Positions 1 through 7,441 of a DNA stretch of 36,455 bases are shown in pieces (the stretch's first letter is position 1; every line of letters begins with the position of its first letter). The position numbers were made by a program, and so were the translations under genes. The stretch lies in contig RXIJ01000040.1 of the NCBI GenBank assembly GCA_004212095.1, positions 1-36,455 on the forward strand, in the 5' to 3' direction. This stretch comes from Methanosarcinales archaeon (lineage in GTDB: Archaea; Halobacteriota; Methanosarcinia; Methanosarcinales; EX4572-44). The notes under the pieces are model-generated. The model was not told the origin of the DNA and did not search any database. It was given only the letters and a program-made list of their open reading frames with translations.

Positions 1-485
1 ATTATGGCAAAGATTATGGTGGTGCGAATTTTTTTATTTTTTTAATCGGAGAACTAATCGGTAATATTTACGAACACTCTGAATTTTCTAATGCGAGTAT
101 GATGGCACAAATATATAAAGGGAAAAGTTTAGTAGAAATAACGATATTAGATGATGGAATATCAATACCCGGTTGTTTTGAAAAATGTGGTATTGTGATT
201 CGATCTGACTATGATGCAATTCTATCTGCAATAAATGGAAAAATTTCAACTAAGACTAAAGATGAGCCAAGAGGATTTGGTCTCCGCAGTTCAGTGAAAT
301 TATATATAAATGGTATTGGTGCCCGATTGCTGTTGGTTTCCAGAAACGGGGCATTGTATAAAAGCAGAGATGACGAAAGCGTCTATAACGCGGGAGATGC
401 AAATCAATTAATTGGGACACTGATTAGCATCAGGACCCCATATCCTGTTCCACAAGTTAGCATTTATGACTATATTGATGGTTGA
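1..485 (+). CDS. Histidine-kinase-like ATPase (HATPase) domain protein, 5' end outside window
   Basis: The frame is open from base 3 without a stop, so the gene enters from the left edge and lacks its N-terminus; the first internal ATG (99) is not the real start. The visible part is a GHKL ATPase fold: an N-box (GELIGNIYEHS, bases 48-80), a G1 box (ILDDGISIPG) and a G2-like glycine loop (RGFGLRSS), followed by beta strands. There is no visible phosphoacceptor or response-regulator domain. A DUF4325 (STAS-like) fragment lies 137 bases downstream on the same strand. HATPase/DUF4325 pairs are a recurrent arrangement resembling anti-sigma/antagonist switch pairs. ATP binding is a safe reading; the target is unknown. 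Confidence 0.75.
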   Translation, partial: YGKDYGGANFFIFLIGELIGNIYEHSEFSNASMMAQIYKGKSLVEITILDDGISIPGCFEKCGIVIRSDYDAILSAINGKISTKTKDEPRGFGLRSSVKLYINGIGARLLLVSRNGALYKSRDDESVYNAGDANQLIGTLISIRTPYPVPQVSIYDYIDG

Positions 486-557
486 TACATTCATATAAGC
501 CATTCAAAGATTTATTAAGTTCTCTATTGAGCGCGTATCAACATAATTAAGTACGAT

Positions 558-587
558 TGGTTTGTAACTCTTAAGAGTTACAAACCA
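558..587. repeat. 30-bp perfect palindrome between ATPase and STAS-like genes
   Basis: Arms of 15 bases, TGGTTTGTAACTCTT and its exact complement, meet at 572/573 with no spacer. It lies in the 137-base gap between the ATPase and the STAS-like gene. It could be a dimeric operator or, as RNA, a hairpin. The TAACTCT core also occurs in the linkers of the hairpin repeats elsewhere in the window. Confidence 0.85.
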
Positions 588-622
588 GTGTTACTAAACA
601 AACGTATCAAAGGTGATAGTAC

Positions 623-936
623 ATGTATCAATCAGCCAAGGAAAGACGACCCATCAAGGATATTATCGGTCCACATTTAGCGTTACGATACTCAGCGGAC
701 AAATTGTTCGATGATATTGACTCGCTAAAAAATACTGAAATAATCATCGATTTTCAGGATGTCTACACAACAAGTCGCTCTTTTATGCAGCGATTTTTGT
801 ATAGCGTGATATAGTTAATATGCCTAAAGAAAAAACCGTGGTTGTAAACCAAACCCCCAAAAGAGTGATAAATTTAGCTTCGAACATGATGAAGAAGACA
901 ACTTTAGCGTACAGAGAAGGTGGATTTCTTCCTTGA
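623..936 (+). pseudogene. STAS-like (DUF4325) protein, frameshifted
   Basis: Frame one (623-814, 63 codons) reads as the N-terminal part of a DUF4325 STAS-like domain: IGPHLALRYSADKL, then the hallmark IDFQDVYTTSRSFMQRFL. It stops at 812-814. The adjacent frame is open from 805 to 936 and continues plausibly (DIVNMPKEKTVVVNQTPKRV). One base lost at about 803-808 would explain the break, so I call one frameshifted gene instead of two small ones. A sequencing error gives the same picture. In this family the domain partners the HATPase encoded just upstream. The start has GGTG (bases 612-615) 7 bases ahead of the ATG. Confidence 0.55.
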
Positions 937-1396
937 TGCTGCTCGAAGATTCTGAAACGCACTTTCCGACATTGAGGGAATAAAACATTCTCAGGGGATA
1001 TTAAAAACGATCAAGTATAGAAAAATTGTTATTGATATCTTCTCTTTTTAAAAACCAGTACCAATCCACCCTACAAGAAAACATTTTGACTAGTTGGCTT
1101 CACGGCCGATACCAATGTGTGATAACGTCTCGTGCCTGTCTTATAAAATTGCTACACCCCCTACTTAAGTATAAAGATTGTGTGTACAGGGGTGGTTGTA
1201 AAGTTGTTGGGTGTTAGCATTGTTTTGACCTGGTTGTATATTCAGATATAATGTCTACTGTCCTTAGGTTTGAACGCATGGAAGAAATTAGAGTTTGGTA
1301 AAACACCTGGGTAAGTTGACAGCTTCCACTGCAGCAAAGATATTTATATCAATCTGCACAATTTCGTTGTGCAGAGATACCAGGAACTCATACATA
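937..1396. other. Gene-free stretch before the protease gene
   Basis: I see no convincing gene here. Short open frames exist (for example 1026-1217) but show no domain, no ribosome-binding site and odd composition. The stretch ends with a hairpin repeat at 1354-1374 immediately upstream of the protease start. Confidence 0.5.
1354..1374. repeat. Hairpin repeat upstream of protease gene
   Basis: Perfect 8-bp arms CTGCACAA and TTGTGCAG flank a 5-base TTTCG loop (CGAAA on the other strand). The flank CAGAGATACCAGGAACT resembles the linkers between hairpins at 8880-8945 and 19600-19730. It supports starting the protease downstream at 1397. Confidence 0.7.
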
Positions 1397-3931
1397 ATGG
1401 CCATACTGCGCTTAGCACCCAGTCTACTGTTCATCATTCTAATTACACCAGGTGTAGTTGGAAGTATCGATTCAAATAATAATAAAATTGAGGACTCTCT
1501 TGAATTTGAAATAAGCACGACCGCAGATGTTGATGCTGTTGTTGATGTAATCGTGCTTTATGATCGACACACAGACATTCCGCTGTCGATAGGCAAAGTA
1601 AAATACAATTTTAATATCGTTAATGCAACTGCCCTCAGGATTCCTCACCGCAGTCTGTGTGAGCTGTCAGAGAAACCCAATGTAGAGATGGTGTATCCCG
1701 ATCGGGTGGTTCACACATACCTTGATTCCAGCGTGCCTGTAATCAGAGCAGACATTGCAAGGAATACCTATAATCTTTCTGGCTCAAACATAACAATAGC
1801 AATCATTGATACTGGCATCGATGCTTCACATGAATGGCTTGACGATCTTGACGACGACCTGTTAACAGATGATCCAAAGGTCATTGCATTCAAGGATTAT
1901 ATTAATTTTTTTACAGACCCGTATGACGATAATGGGCACGGCACGCACTGTGCTGCGATTGCTGCTGGTACTGGTGGCGGCACGAAATACACTGGAGTTG
2001 CAGTAAAAGCGAATCTGGTAGGGGTGAAGGTACTTGACAAAACCGGGTATGGGAGCGACTCTGACGTGATTGCTGGTCTTGACTGGTGTGTTGAAAAGAA
2101 GGATCTGTACCGGATAAAAGCAATCTCGATGAGTCTTGGTGGTAATCATAACAATGATGGGACAACTCCGGTAGAAATGGCATGTGATGCCGCTGTTGAT
2201 AACGGCATCGTCGTCTGTGTTGCTGCTGGAAACAGTGGACCTGGCACTAGAACTGTGGGGGACCCTGCGTGTGCTAAAAAAGTTATTGCCGTGGGGTCTG
2301 TCGATGACAGCATGAACATTGCAGGTGATTCATCAAGAGGTCCTACTTCTGATTACAGAATTAAGCCAGAGGTATGTGCTGTTGGTGTTCACGTCACATC
2401 TGCCAAAGCAGGTACCACTGATGGCTATGTTACAATGAGCGGGACATCGATGGCAACGCCACATGTAGCTGGTGTTGCAGCACTGATGTTTGAATACAAC
2501 CCAGACCTTACACCAGGCAGGGTGCGACGAATATTGATGGATACTGCTACTGATCGCGGCGAAACTGAACCTGATAATAACTATGGTTGGGGGGTTGTGA
2601 ATGCAACAAATGCAACCCTGCACAGTGCAGAAGAGCATGACATTTCAATTCTTAAACTCGAAGCTTCTTCTTATGTACTGACGAATAGAACCATGACCAT
2701 TAACGCAACAGTCAAAAACATTGGGCTAAACAACGAAAGTAATGTGTCGATATTCCTCCAATCGAACGAAACAGTGTTGAATCAGACAATCATAGTATCC
2801 ATCCGGACAAATGAGAATGTTGACGTGAGTTTTTCATGGGTTCCGGTTGAGGAAGGTTGTTACAATCTATCGGTGAATGTCAGTGCAGTTGCTGGTGAAA
2901 CACTGCTTAATAATAACATGCGATGTGTGATAGTTAACGTGTCGCATTACCCAGACATCCGGATCAAGCCTCTAAACTATAATTTTGATATCGTGGAAGG
3001 CTCATCTGCTGTAGGGAATCTCACCATCGGCAACAGTGGAACACGTCCTCTCACGTTTAATATCACCGTTCTTGCCAATTATCAGATGGAAGACATCCCA
3101 TACGGATGGATCAATGGAGTCGGCGATGGCACCAATCATCTTTATCTTGGCGATGATAACATCTCAAGCCAGATTCTTCCGTTTGTGTTTAATTTCTATG
3201 GAAACAACTACAGCTCTATTAATATCAGTTCTGATGGTTGGGCAAGTTTCACATCAGGAGATGGGTGGCTGTACTGGATGTATGGGAGATGGAAAACACC
3301 CCCTATGGATGATTGGGAAAACACCATCTTCCCACTTGGAGATGACTGGGATCCAGGTTCTGATGGTGGAGTGTATATAAAATCAGACCCGAGCAGGTAT
3401 GTAATTACATGGTATCAAATTCCTCACTGGTACGATAGCAGTTCTTATGGAAATAACAGCTTTGAGATGGTACTCTATAAAAATGGTGAGATCGGGTTCA
3501 ATTATATGAGAGTTGAAAACACTGAGACGCTTACTGTTGGACTAAATCTTGGTGATGGTTTGCACGGCATCGGTTACATGGATATTCCGGAAAACAATAC
3601 ATCACTACGTTTCAAACCGGAAAAATGGCTATCGATCAAAACAGTAGGTGGCACAATCCCTACCGGTGGCAGGAGTAACGTAACGATTAAAATCAATGCA
3701 GCAGATCTCGATTGCGGGAGTTACCAGGCAGACATTCTGATCGAATGTAACGATCCTGATGAGAGTAGTATAATAATTCCTGCAAACATTGAGGTTGGCT
3801 GGAGTGTTGCAAATGCCAGAACAGCACTTGAAATCGCAGTTGGAAGCCATGAATATGATCTCAGTTTGGACGTTAACGGTGATGGTGAGATCACCTCACT
3901 GGATGCTCTAATAATTCTACAGAAAGTATAG
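1397..3931 (+). CDS. Secreted subtilisin-like serine protease (S8) with C-terminal dockerin
   Basis: 844 aa from ATG 1397. This start follows the hairpin repeat and opens directly with a signal peptide (MAILRLAPSLLFIILITPG); the frame is open back to 1295, but those codons are repeat DNA. Residues 45-106 resemble an inhibitor-I9-type propeptide. The catalytic domain (about 131-430) holds the triad Asp138 (IAIIDTGID), His181 (NGHGTH) and Ser351 (GTSMATPH), with the oxyanion Asn279 (AAGNSGP). A CARDB-like adhesion domain follows (about 438-540), then beta-rich regions with many N-x-S/T sites, and a single dockerin-type calcium loop (DVNGDGEITSLDA) at the C-terminus. No membrane anchor is visible, so surface attachment would be through a cohesin partner, which is not in this window. 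The gene stands alone; a T-rich stretch follows the stop. Confidence 0.92.
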   Translation: MAILRLAPSLLFIILITPGVVGSIDSNNNKIEDSLEFEISTTADVDAVVDVIVLYDRHTDIPLSIGKVKYNFNIVNATALRIPHRSLCELSEKPNVEMVYPDRVVHTYLDSSVPVIRADIARNTYNLSGSNITIAIIDTGIDASHEWLDDLDDDLLTDDPKVIAFKDYINFFTDPYDDNGHGTHCAAIAAGTGGGTKYTGVAVKANLVGVKVLDKTGYGSDSDVIAGLDWCVEKKDLYRIKAISMSLGGNHNNDGTTPVEMACDAAVDNGIVVCVAAGNSGPGTRTVGDPACAKKVIAVGSVDDSMNIAGDSSRGPTSDYRIKPEVCAVGVHVTSAKAGTTDGYVTMSGTSMATPHVAGVAALMFEYNPDLTPGRVRRILMDTATDRGETEPDNNYGWGVVNATNATLHSAEEHDISILKLEASSYVLTNRTMTINATVKNIGLNNESNVSIFLQSNETVLNQTIIVSIRTNENVDVSFSWVPVEEGCYNLSVNVSAVAGETLLNNNMRCVIVNVSHYPDIRIKPLNYNFDIVEGSSAVGNLTIGNSGTRPLTFNITVLANYQMEDIPYGWINGVGDGTNHLYLGDDNISSQILPFVFNFYGNNYSSINISSDGWASFTSGDGWLYWMYGRWKTPPMDDWENTIFPLGDDWDPGSDGGVYIKSDPSRYVITWYQIPHWYDSSSYGNNSFEMVLYKNGEIGFNYMRVENTETLTVGLNLGDGLHGIGYMDIPENNTSLRFKPEKWLSIKTVGGTIPTGGRSNVTIKINAADLDCGSYQADILIECNDPDESSIIIPANIEVGWSVANARTALEIAVGSHEYDLSLDVNGDGEITSLDALIILQKV

Positions 3932-3968
3932 AGTGGTATATTATATCATTTAGGTTTTTTGTTTAAAA

Positions 3969-4013
3969 CTTAACTTTGTTAGGATACATCTTTTACATCC
4001 CTAACTATATATT
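3969..4013 (+). promoter_or_regulatory. Feo operon promoter with TTAGG-type dyad (candidate iron-repressor operator)
   Basis: A TATA box (TATATATT, 4006-4013) is immediately preceded by an imperfect dyad with arms GTTAGG (3978-3983) and CCTAAC (4000-4005). A second overlapping dyad, CTTAAC-TTT-GTTAGG, covers 3969-3983. TTAGG half-sites resemble DtxR/IdeR-family operators. Position against the TATA box, upstream of feoA/feoB, fits iron-dependent repression by occlusion of TBP/TFB. The assignment to that regulator family is inference. Confidence 0.5.
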
Positions 4014-4030
4014 ATGGTAGTGGTGAAAAA

Positions 4031-4135
4031 GTGAGATCATTCAACGATATTATGCCAAAAGAAAATAGTACGGTATCTGCAAGCATGGATGAACTGTTGA
4101 TAACTATTGAACGTTTAAGCAATTTTTCTCGATGA
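4031..4135 (+). CDS. Small ORF ahead of feoA (34 aa)
   Basis: A GTG-started 34-codon frame (begins MRSFNDIMPKEN) lies between the TATA box and the first feoA. Its TGA (4133-4135) lies just ahead of the feoA ribosome-binding region. The predicted transcription start (about 25 bases past the TATA box) falls near the GTG, so it would be almost leaderless. No domain is recognisable. It could be a leader peptide or a chance frame. Confidence 0.3.
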   Translation: MRSFNDIMPKENSTVSASMDELLITIERLSNFSR

Positions 4136-4143
4136 GGATAAAT

Positions 4144-4362
4144 ATGATGATGCTAAATCAACTGAAAACAGGTGATGTTGGAAGGGTGGTAAAAGTTGGA
4201 GGAGGTCATGGTATCCGTCAGAAGCTATTCCTTAGAGGACTCTTTGAAGGGAGTTCGGTTCGTGTCATTTCATGCAGTGGTCCTGTAACAGTCGAGGTTG
4301 ACAGAAACATTGTCTGTATCGGTCGCGGAATGGCACAGAAGATTATGGTACGTAAGGTGTAA
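4144..4362 (+). CDS. feoA: FeoA-family protein (first copy)
   Basis: 72 aa, one SH3-like FeoA domain: LNQLKTGDVGRVVKVGGGHGIRQ, then the RLFLRGLFEG-like segment and VEVDRNIVCIGRGMAQKI. I chose ATG 4144 because GAGG (4134-4137) sits 6 bases upstream; an in-frame ATG at 4132 would lack a binding site. FeoA is a small cytosolic partner of the ferrous-iron transporter FeoB. A second feoA starts 5 bases after the stop and feoB follows, so this is the first clear gene of the feo operon. Confidence 0.88.
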   Translation: MMMLNQLKTGDVGRVVKVGGGHGIRQKLFLRGLFEGSSVRVISCSGPVTVEVDRNIVCIGRGMAQKIMVRKV

Positions 4363-4367
4363 GTGAA

Positions 4368-4595
4368 ATGGAAAAAAGATTGAATGAACTAAATTTTGAT
4401 GAAGAGGGGACAGTTAAAGAAATAGACGAAAGTCTACTGAGACAGGTTGCTGGGATGGGTGTAAGAATTGGTAAAAATGTCAGGATGACGACGAAACAGC
4501 CTATGAAAGGGCCTGTTGTGGTAGAAATAGACAAGTCGTTTACTTCCTTAGGGCGAAGCATGGCTGAAAAAATCGTAGTAGAGGTTAAAAAATGA
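4368..4595 (+). CDS. feoA: FeoA-family protein (second copy)
   Basis: 75 aa. A second FeoA/SH3-like domain, diverged from the first copy but with the same closing pattern (VVVEIDKSFTSLGRSMAEKIVVEV). AAGTG precedes the ATG. Its TGA overlaps the ATG of the downstream GTPase gene (ATGA, 4592-4595), implying translational coupling. Tandem FeoA genes are known in other feo operons; the two may form a heteromeric partner for the split FeoB. Confidence 0.88.
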   Translation: MEKRLNELNFDEEGTVKEIDESLLRQVAGMGVRIGKNVRMTTKQPMKGPVVVEIDKSFTSLGRSMAEKIVVEVKK

Positions 4596-5143
4596 AGATA
4601 TTATTGATGGGGCATCCGAATGTTGGTAAAAGTGTTTTCTTCAACCGACTGACAGGAGCAAATGTCATCGAATCAAATTATTCAGGAACAACCGTTGATT
4701 ATACACGCGGGTACATGAGTTTGGATGGAAAAGAAGTCGAAGTCGTCGATGTGCCAGGCACGTTCTCACTTGATCCGAAAGATAGGGCGGAAGAGGTTGC
4801 AGTAGCAATGCTCAAAGAGGCAAAAGATGCATACGTGATTTGTGTTATAGATTCGTCCAAGCTTGAGCGAGGGCTTTATCTTGCGCTGCAAATCATGGAA
4901 GAGGGCTATTCTGTTATTATCGCTCTGAATATGGATGATGTTGCAGAAGATAAAAATATAAAGATTGATAATCAAAAGCTTGAGCAGGTTTTAGGTGTCC
5001 CCGTCGTATCAACCATTGCAATAGAGAACATTGGAATCAGCAAGGTTATATCGAGGTTAAAGGATGCAAAACCTGTTGATGTGGAAGACATCACTGTAAT
5101 GAGGGCAGGAATGAATCACTGCGGTAGGTGTGGGCGCACATGA
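4592..5143 (+). CDS. feoB: FeoB GTPase (G) domain as a separate protein
   Basis: 183 aa matching only the N-terminal G domain of FeoB. G1 P-loop GHPNVGKS is at residues 7-14, G2 threonines lie in NYSGTTVDY, G3 DVPG at 53-56 and G4 NMDD at 113-116. A helical segment follows and the chain ends HCGRCGRT, a Cys-x-x-Cys found near the G-domain/membrane junction of FeoB proteins. The stop (5141-5143) overlaps the ATG of the permease gene in the -1 frame. FeoB normally is one chain of about 600-700 aa; here the same order is carried by two coupled genes. A frameshift in an intact feoB cannot be fully excluded, but the clean ATGA overlap favours a real split. Confidence 0.88.
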   Translation: MKILLMGHPNVGKSVFFNRLTGANVIESNYSGTTVDYTRGYMSLDGKEVEVVDVPGTFSLDPKDRAEEVAVAMLKEAKDAYVICVIDSSKLERGLYLALQIMEEGYSVIIALNMDDVAEDKNIKIDNQKLEQVLGVPVVSTIAIENIGISKVISRLKDAKPVDVEDITVMRAGMNHCGRCGRT

Positions 5144-6378
5144 AACTGAACCCGGATGAACGATGGGATTTGATCGACAGTATTGCAAGACATGTTGTAA
5201 CTTATGGAGAATACAGGCACACGCTAAAGGATGCGATTGGTGAGCTTACTGTTAAACCGATGACAGGCCTACCAATTGCGATCGCAGTTATGTATTGTTT
5301 TTGGAGTGTCTTTGGTTCGTTTGCAGGAACACTGTGTACAGATGGATTCTTTGTAAAACTCTTTGATGGATACTGGCTTCCATGGCTCCAGGAGGTTTTT
5401 CCTGGAAAAGGTGGCTGGATCTACTCTATTCTGATTGATGCCGGTGGAATGACAAATGGTGAATTTATATTATCTGATAACTGTTTTGAAGCTTTTGGCG
5501 TACTGACGTCAGGGCTCTTTGTTGCAATTGGAGTGGTTTTACCAGCAATTGTGATATTTTACTTGATGTTAACACTCCTTGAAGATATTGGATACATGCC
5601 AAGACTTGCGGTTCTCATTGATACAGTCCTCCACAAAATTGGACTACATGGATATGCAATCGTGCCAACGATTCTCTCGCTCGGGTGCAATGTGCCGGCT
5701 GTAACAGCAACAAGGATTCTTGAGACAAGAAAGCAGCGGTTTATTATGATGACCCTTCTTGCCATATTTATCCCATGTGGTGCCCAGCTTGGAATCATGG
5801 AAGAGGTAATTCCTGATCTGATTGGATACGTTTTACTTTACCTGGTCATTGGCTATTTCATCTTTGGTTTCATTTTGAACAGAATTGTGCCTGGAAAATC
5901 TCCGGAGATTTTAATCGATGTACCACAATACCAGAAGCCGATGATGACAAATGTGAGGCGAAAGTTGTGGATGAGGGTGAGCAGTTTTTTCAAGGTTGCA
6001 GTCCCATTTGTGCTTCTTGGTTGTGTTGTTGTAAATGTCCTCTACCTTGTTGGATTCATACAGTGGCTTGGTGATCTACTGGCACCTGTTTTTGTTGGCT
6101 GGTTTGGAGTACCAAAGGAAACAGCGGGACCACTCATCGCAGCGTTTTTGAGAAAAGATCTCGCGGTTGCACAGCTCTCGGTAATTGAAATGACACAGTA
6201 TCAGATGTTGTCTGCTGTTGTGTTAGTCTCGATATACTTCCCATGTGTGGCGACATTTGCGATGATGCTAAAGGAAGGATGGAAGGAGCTTATAGGAAGT
6301 GTAGCAGTGCTCACAGTAGTGGTCTTTTTGTATGGTGGGATAATACATCTCATAGGAAAACTTCTTGGGGTGGCATAG
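5140..6378 (+). CDS. feoB: FeoB membrane permease domain as a separate protein
   Basis: 412 aa from ATG 5140, which overlaps the stop of the GTPase gene; AGGTG (5126-5130) lies 9 bases upstream. The frame is also open from GTG 5128. It carries the polytopic FeoB core: two Gate-type repeats, the conserved EDIGYMPRLAVLID segment, then GCNVPAVTATRILE followed by the cysteine-bearing IPCGAQ (CSAR in most FeoB), and a second gate with FLRKDLAVAQL. I count about 8-10 membrane helices. It should carry ferrous iron across the cytoplasmic membrane, driven or gated by the separate GTPase subunit. The downstream gene begins at the next base. Confidence 0.9.
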   Translation: MKLNPDERWDLIDSIARHVVTYGEYRHTLKDAIGELTVKPMTGLPIAIAVMYCFWSVFGSFAGTLCTDGFFVKLFDGYWLPWLQEVFPGKGGWIYSILIDAGGMTNGEFILSDNCFEAFGVLTSGLFVAIGVVLPAIVIFYLMLTLLEDIGYMPRLAVLIDTVLHKIGLHGYAIVPTILSLGCNVPAVTATRILETRKQRFIMMTLLAIFIPCGAQLGIMEEVIPDLIGYVLLYLVIGYFIFGFILNRIVPGKSPEILIDVPQYQKPMMTNVRRKLWMRVSSFFKVAVPFVLLGCVVVNVLYLVGFIQWLGDLLAPVFVGWFGVPKETAGPLIAAFLRKDLAVAQLSVIEMTQYQMLSAVVLVSIYFPCVATFAMMLKEGWKELIGSVAVLTVVVFLYGGIIHLIGKLLGVA

Positions 6379-6831
6379 ATGGCTGAAAAGAATAATTTTG
6401 TAATGATCGGAATAGCGATTCTTGGTCTTGTTACTGTAGCATTTGGTCTTGCAGACATACTTGTAAGTGTTGTAGGAGATGGCACCGGACTAAGCATAAT
6501 TGAGATACCAGGTGATATGTTTAGAGGTGGGTGGGGTGGACTCATCGTGCTCTTTGCAGGACTATTTTACCTTAGCGGTTGTAAAAATGTAGCTGAGGTG
6601 CACAATGCTTCGAAGGTTGTCATTGGAAGTGTATTGATATGGATCATGGCAGGAACCGATATCTTTGCGATGATCACAGAGTCGATACCGGGAGGCGAAG
6701 AGGGACCATGGTTTAACAGCCTTTCCGGATTTTTCGGGACGTATGCACCACCTTATGCACCAGCAATATTCTTGCTGCCATTCTCGCTTGTTGTTGTGTA
6801 CTACATCTTAAAACAGGAGAGGGCGAGATGA
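6379..6831 (+). CDS. Small membrane protein, last clear gene of the feo operon
   Basis: 150 aa with about four hydrophobic segments (residues 9-30, 52-67, 80-98, 124-143) and a short charged C-terminus (KQERAR). Its ATG directly follows the feoB permease stop with no gap, so it is co-transcribed and probably co-translated. I do not recognise a named family. Context suggests an accessory subunit of this split FeoB system, perhaps the equivalent of FeoC or a membrane scaffold; that is inference. Confidence 0.75.
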   Translation: MAEKNNFVMIGIAILGLVTVAFGLADILVSVVGDGTGLSIIEIPGDMFRGGWGGLIVLFAGLFYLSGCKNVAEVHNASKVVIGSVLIWIMAGTDIFAMITESIPGGEEGPWFNSLSGFFGTYAPPYAPAIFLLPFSLVVVYYILKQERAR

Positions 6832-6873
6832 AAGATACAAAAAGCAGAATGGACTTTAAATTTTTGGATTTAA

Positions 6874-7338
6874 TCATGCGATGAAATCTGGGCCAATACT
6901 GGCACCTTCGACATGCAGGAGATGTTTTTTTATCATCACACCCCATGCAAAGCCACCAAGATCATGTTTACCGATGACACGATGGCATGGAATTACTATT
7001 GGTGCAGGATTTTTGGATAGTGCACCCCCGATCGCCCTTGGTGATGTCTGCAAGTCTTTGGCAAGCATTCCGTAAGTTACTGTAACACCATAAGGTATCT
7101 GTCTCACCTTGTTTAATACCAGCTGCTGAAAGTCTGTGAGATTTTCAAGGTCCACGCTGTATCTTAAAAAATCGACTCTTTTACCATCAAGGTAATCGCC
7201 GATATCATTAAGGAGGTAAATTGTGTTTTCTGCTTTCTTCAGTCCATGTCTGGCTTTTGATAATGTGATTTCTCTTATAGTGTTGTGGTAAAGTGTTATG
7301 GTTACTGTAAGATTATCTCTGGATAGTGTGTGTGGCAT
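6874..7338 (-). CDS. ogt: Methylated-DNA-protein-cysteine methyltransferase
   Basis: 154 aa. Repairs O6-alkylguanine by transferring the alkyl group to its own cysteine. The C-terminal domain is complete: a winged-helix DNA-binding region (YGVTVTYGMLAKDLQTSPRA), the Asn hinge GALSKNPAPI, and the active site IPCHRV with Cys118, followed by GGFAWGVMIKKHLLHVEG. The N-terminal domain is short and divergent, as in many archaeal members. It is convergent with the feo operon; only 42 bases separate the stops. Confidence 0.93.
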   Translation of the reverse strand: MPHTLSRDNLTVTITLYHNTIREITLSKARHGLKKAENTIYLLNDIGDYLDGKRVDFLRYSVDLENLTDFQQLVLNKVRQIPYGVTVTYGMLAKDLQTSPRAIGGALSKNPAPIVIPCHRVIGKHDLGGFAWGVMIKKHLLHVEGASIGPDFIA

Positions 7339-7441
7339 GTAGTTTAGTAGCTGGGTAGAGTAGGTAATTTTTCAAATCTTGTTGTTGAAAACCATAAAGA
7401 GTGCGCAAATATGCTCAATGCGTTTGGCTGCGACATAGTTT

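Noticed and set aside
1026-1217. 63-codon plus frame
   Set aside because: No ribosome-binding site, no domain, and composition unlike the neighbouring genes.
6828-6884. 18-codon frame after the feo membrane protein (ATGA overlap)
   Set aside because: Too short to judge, and overlaps the convergent alkyltransferase stop; no homology signal.
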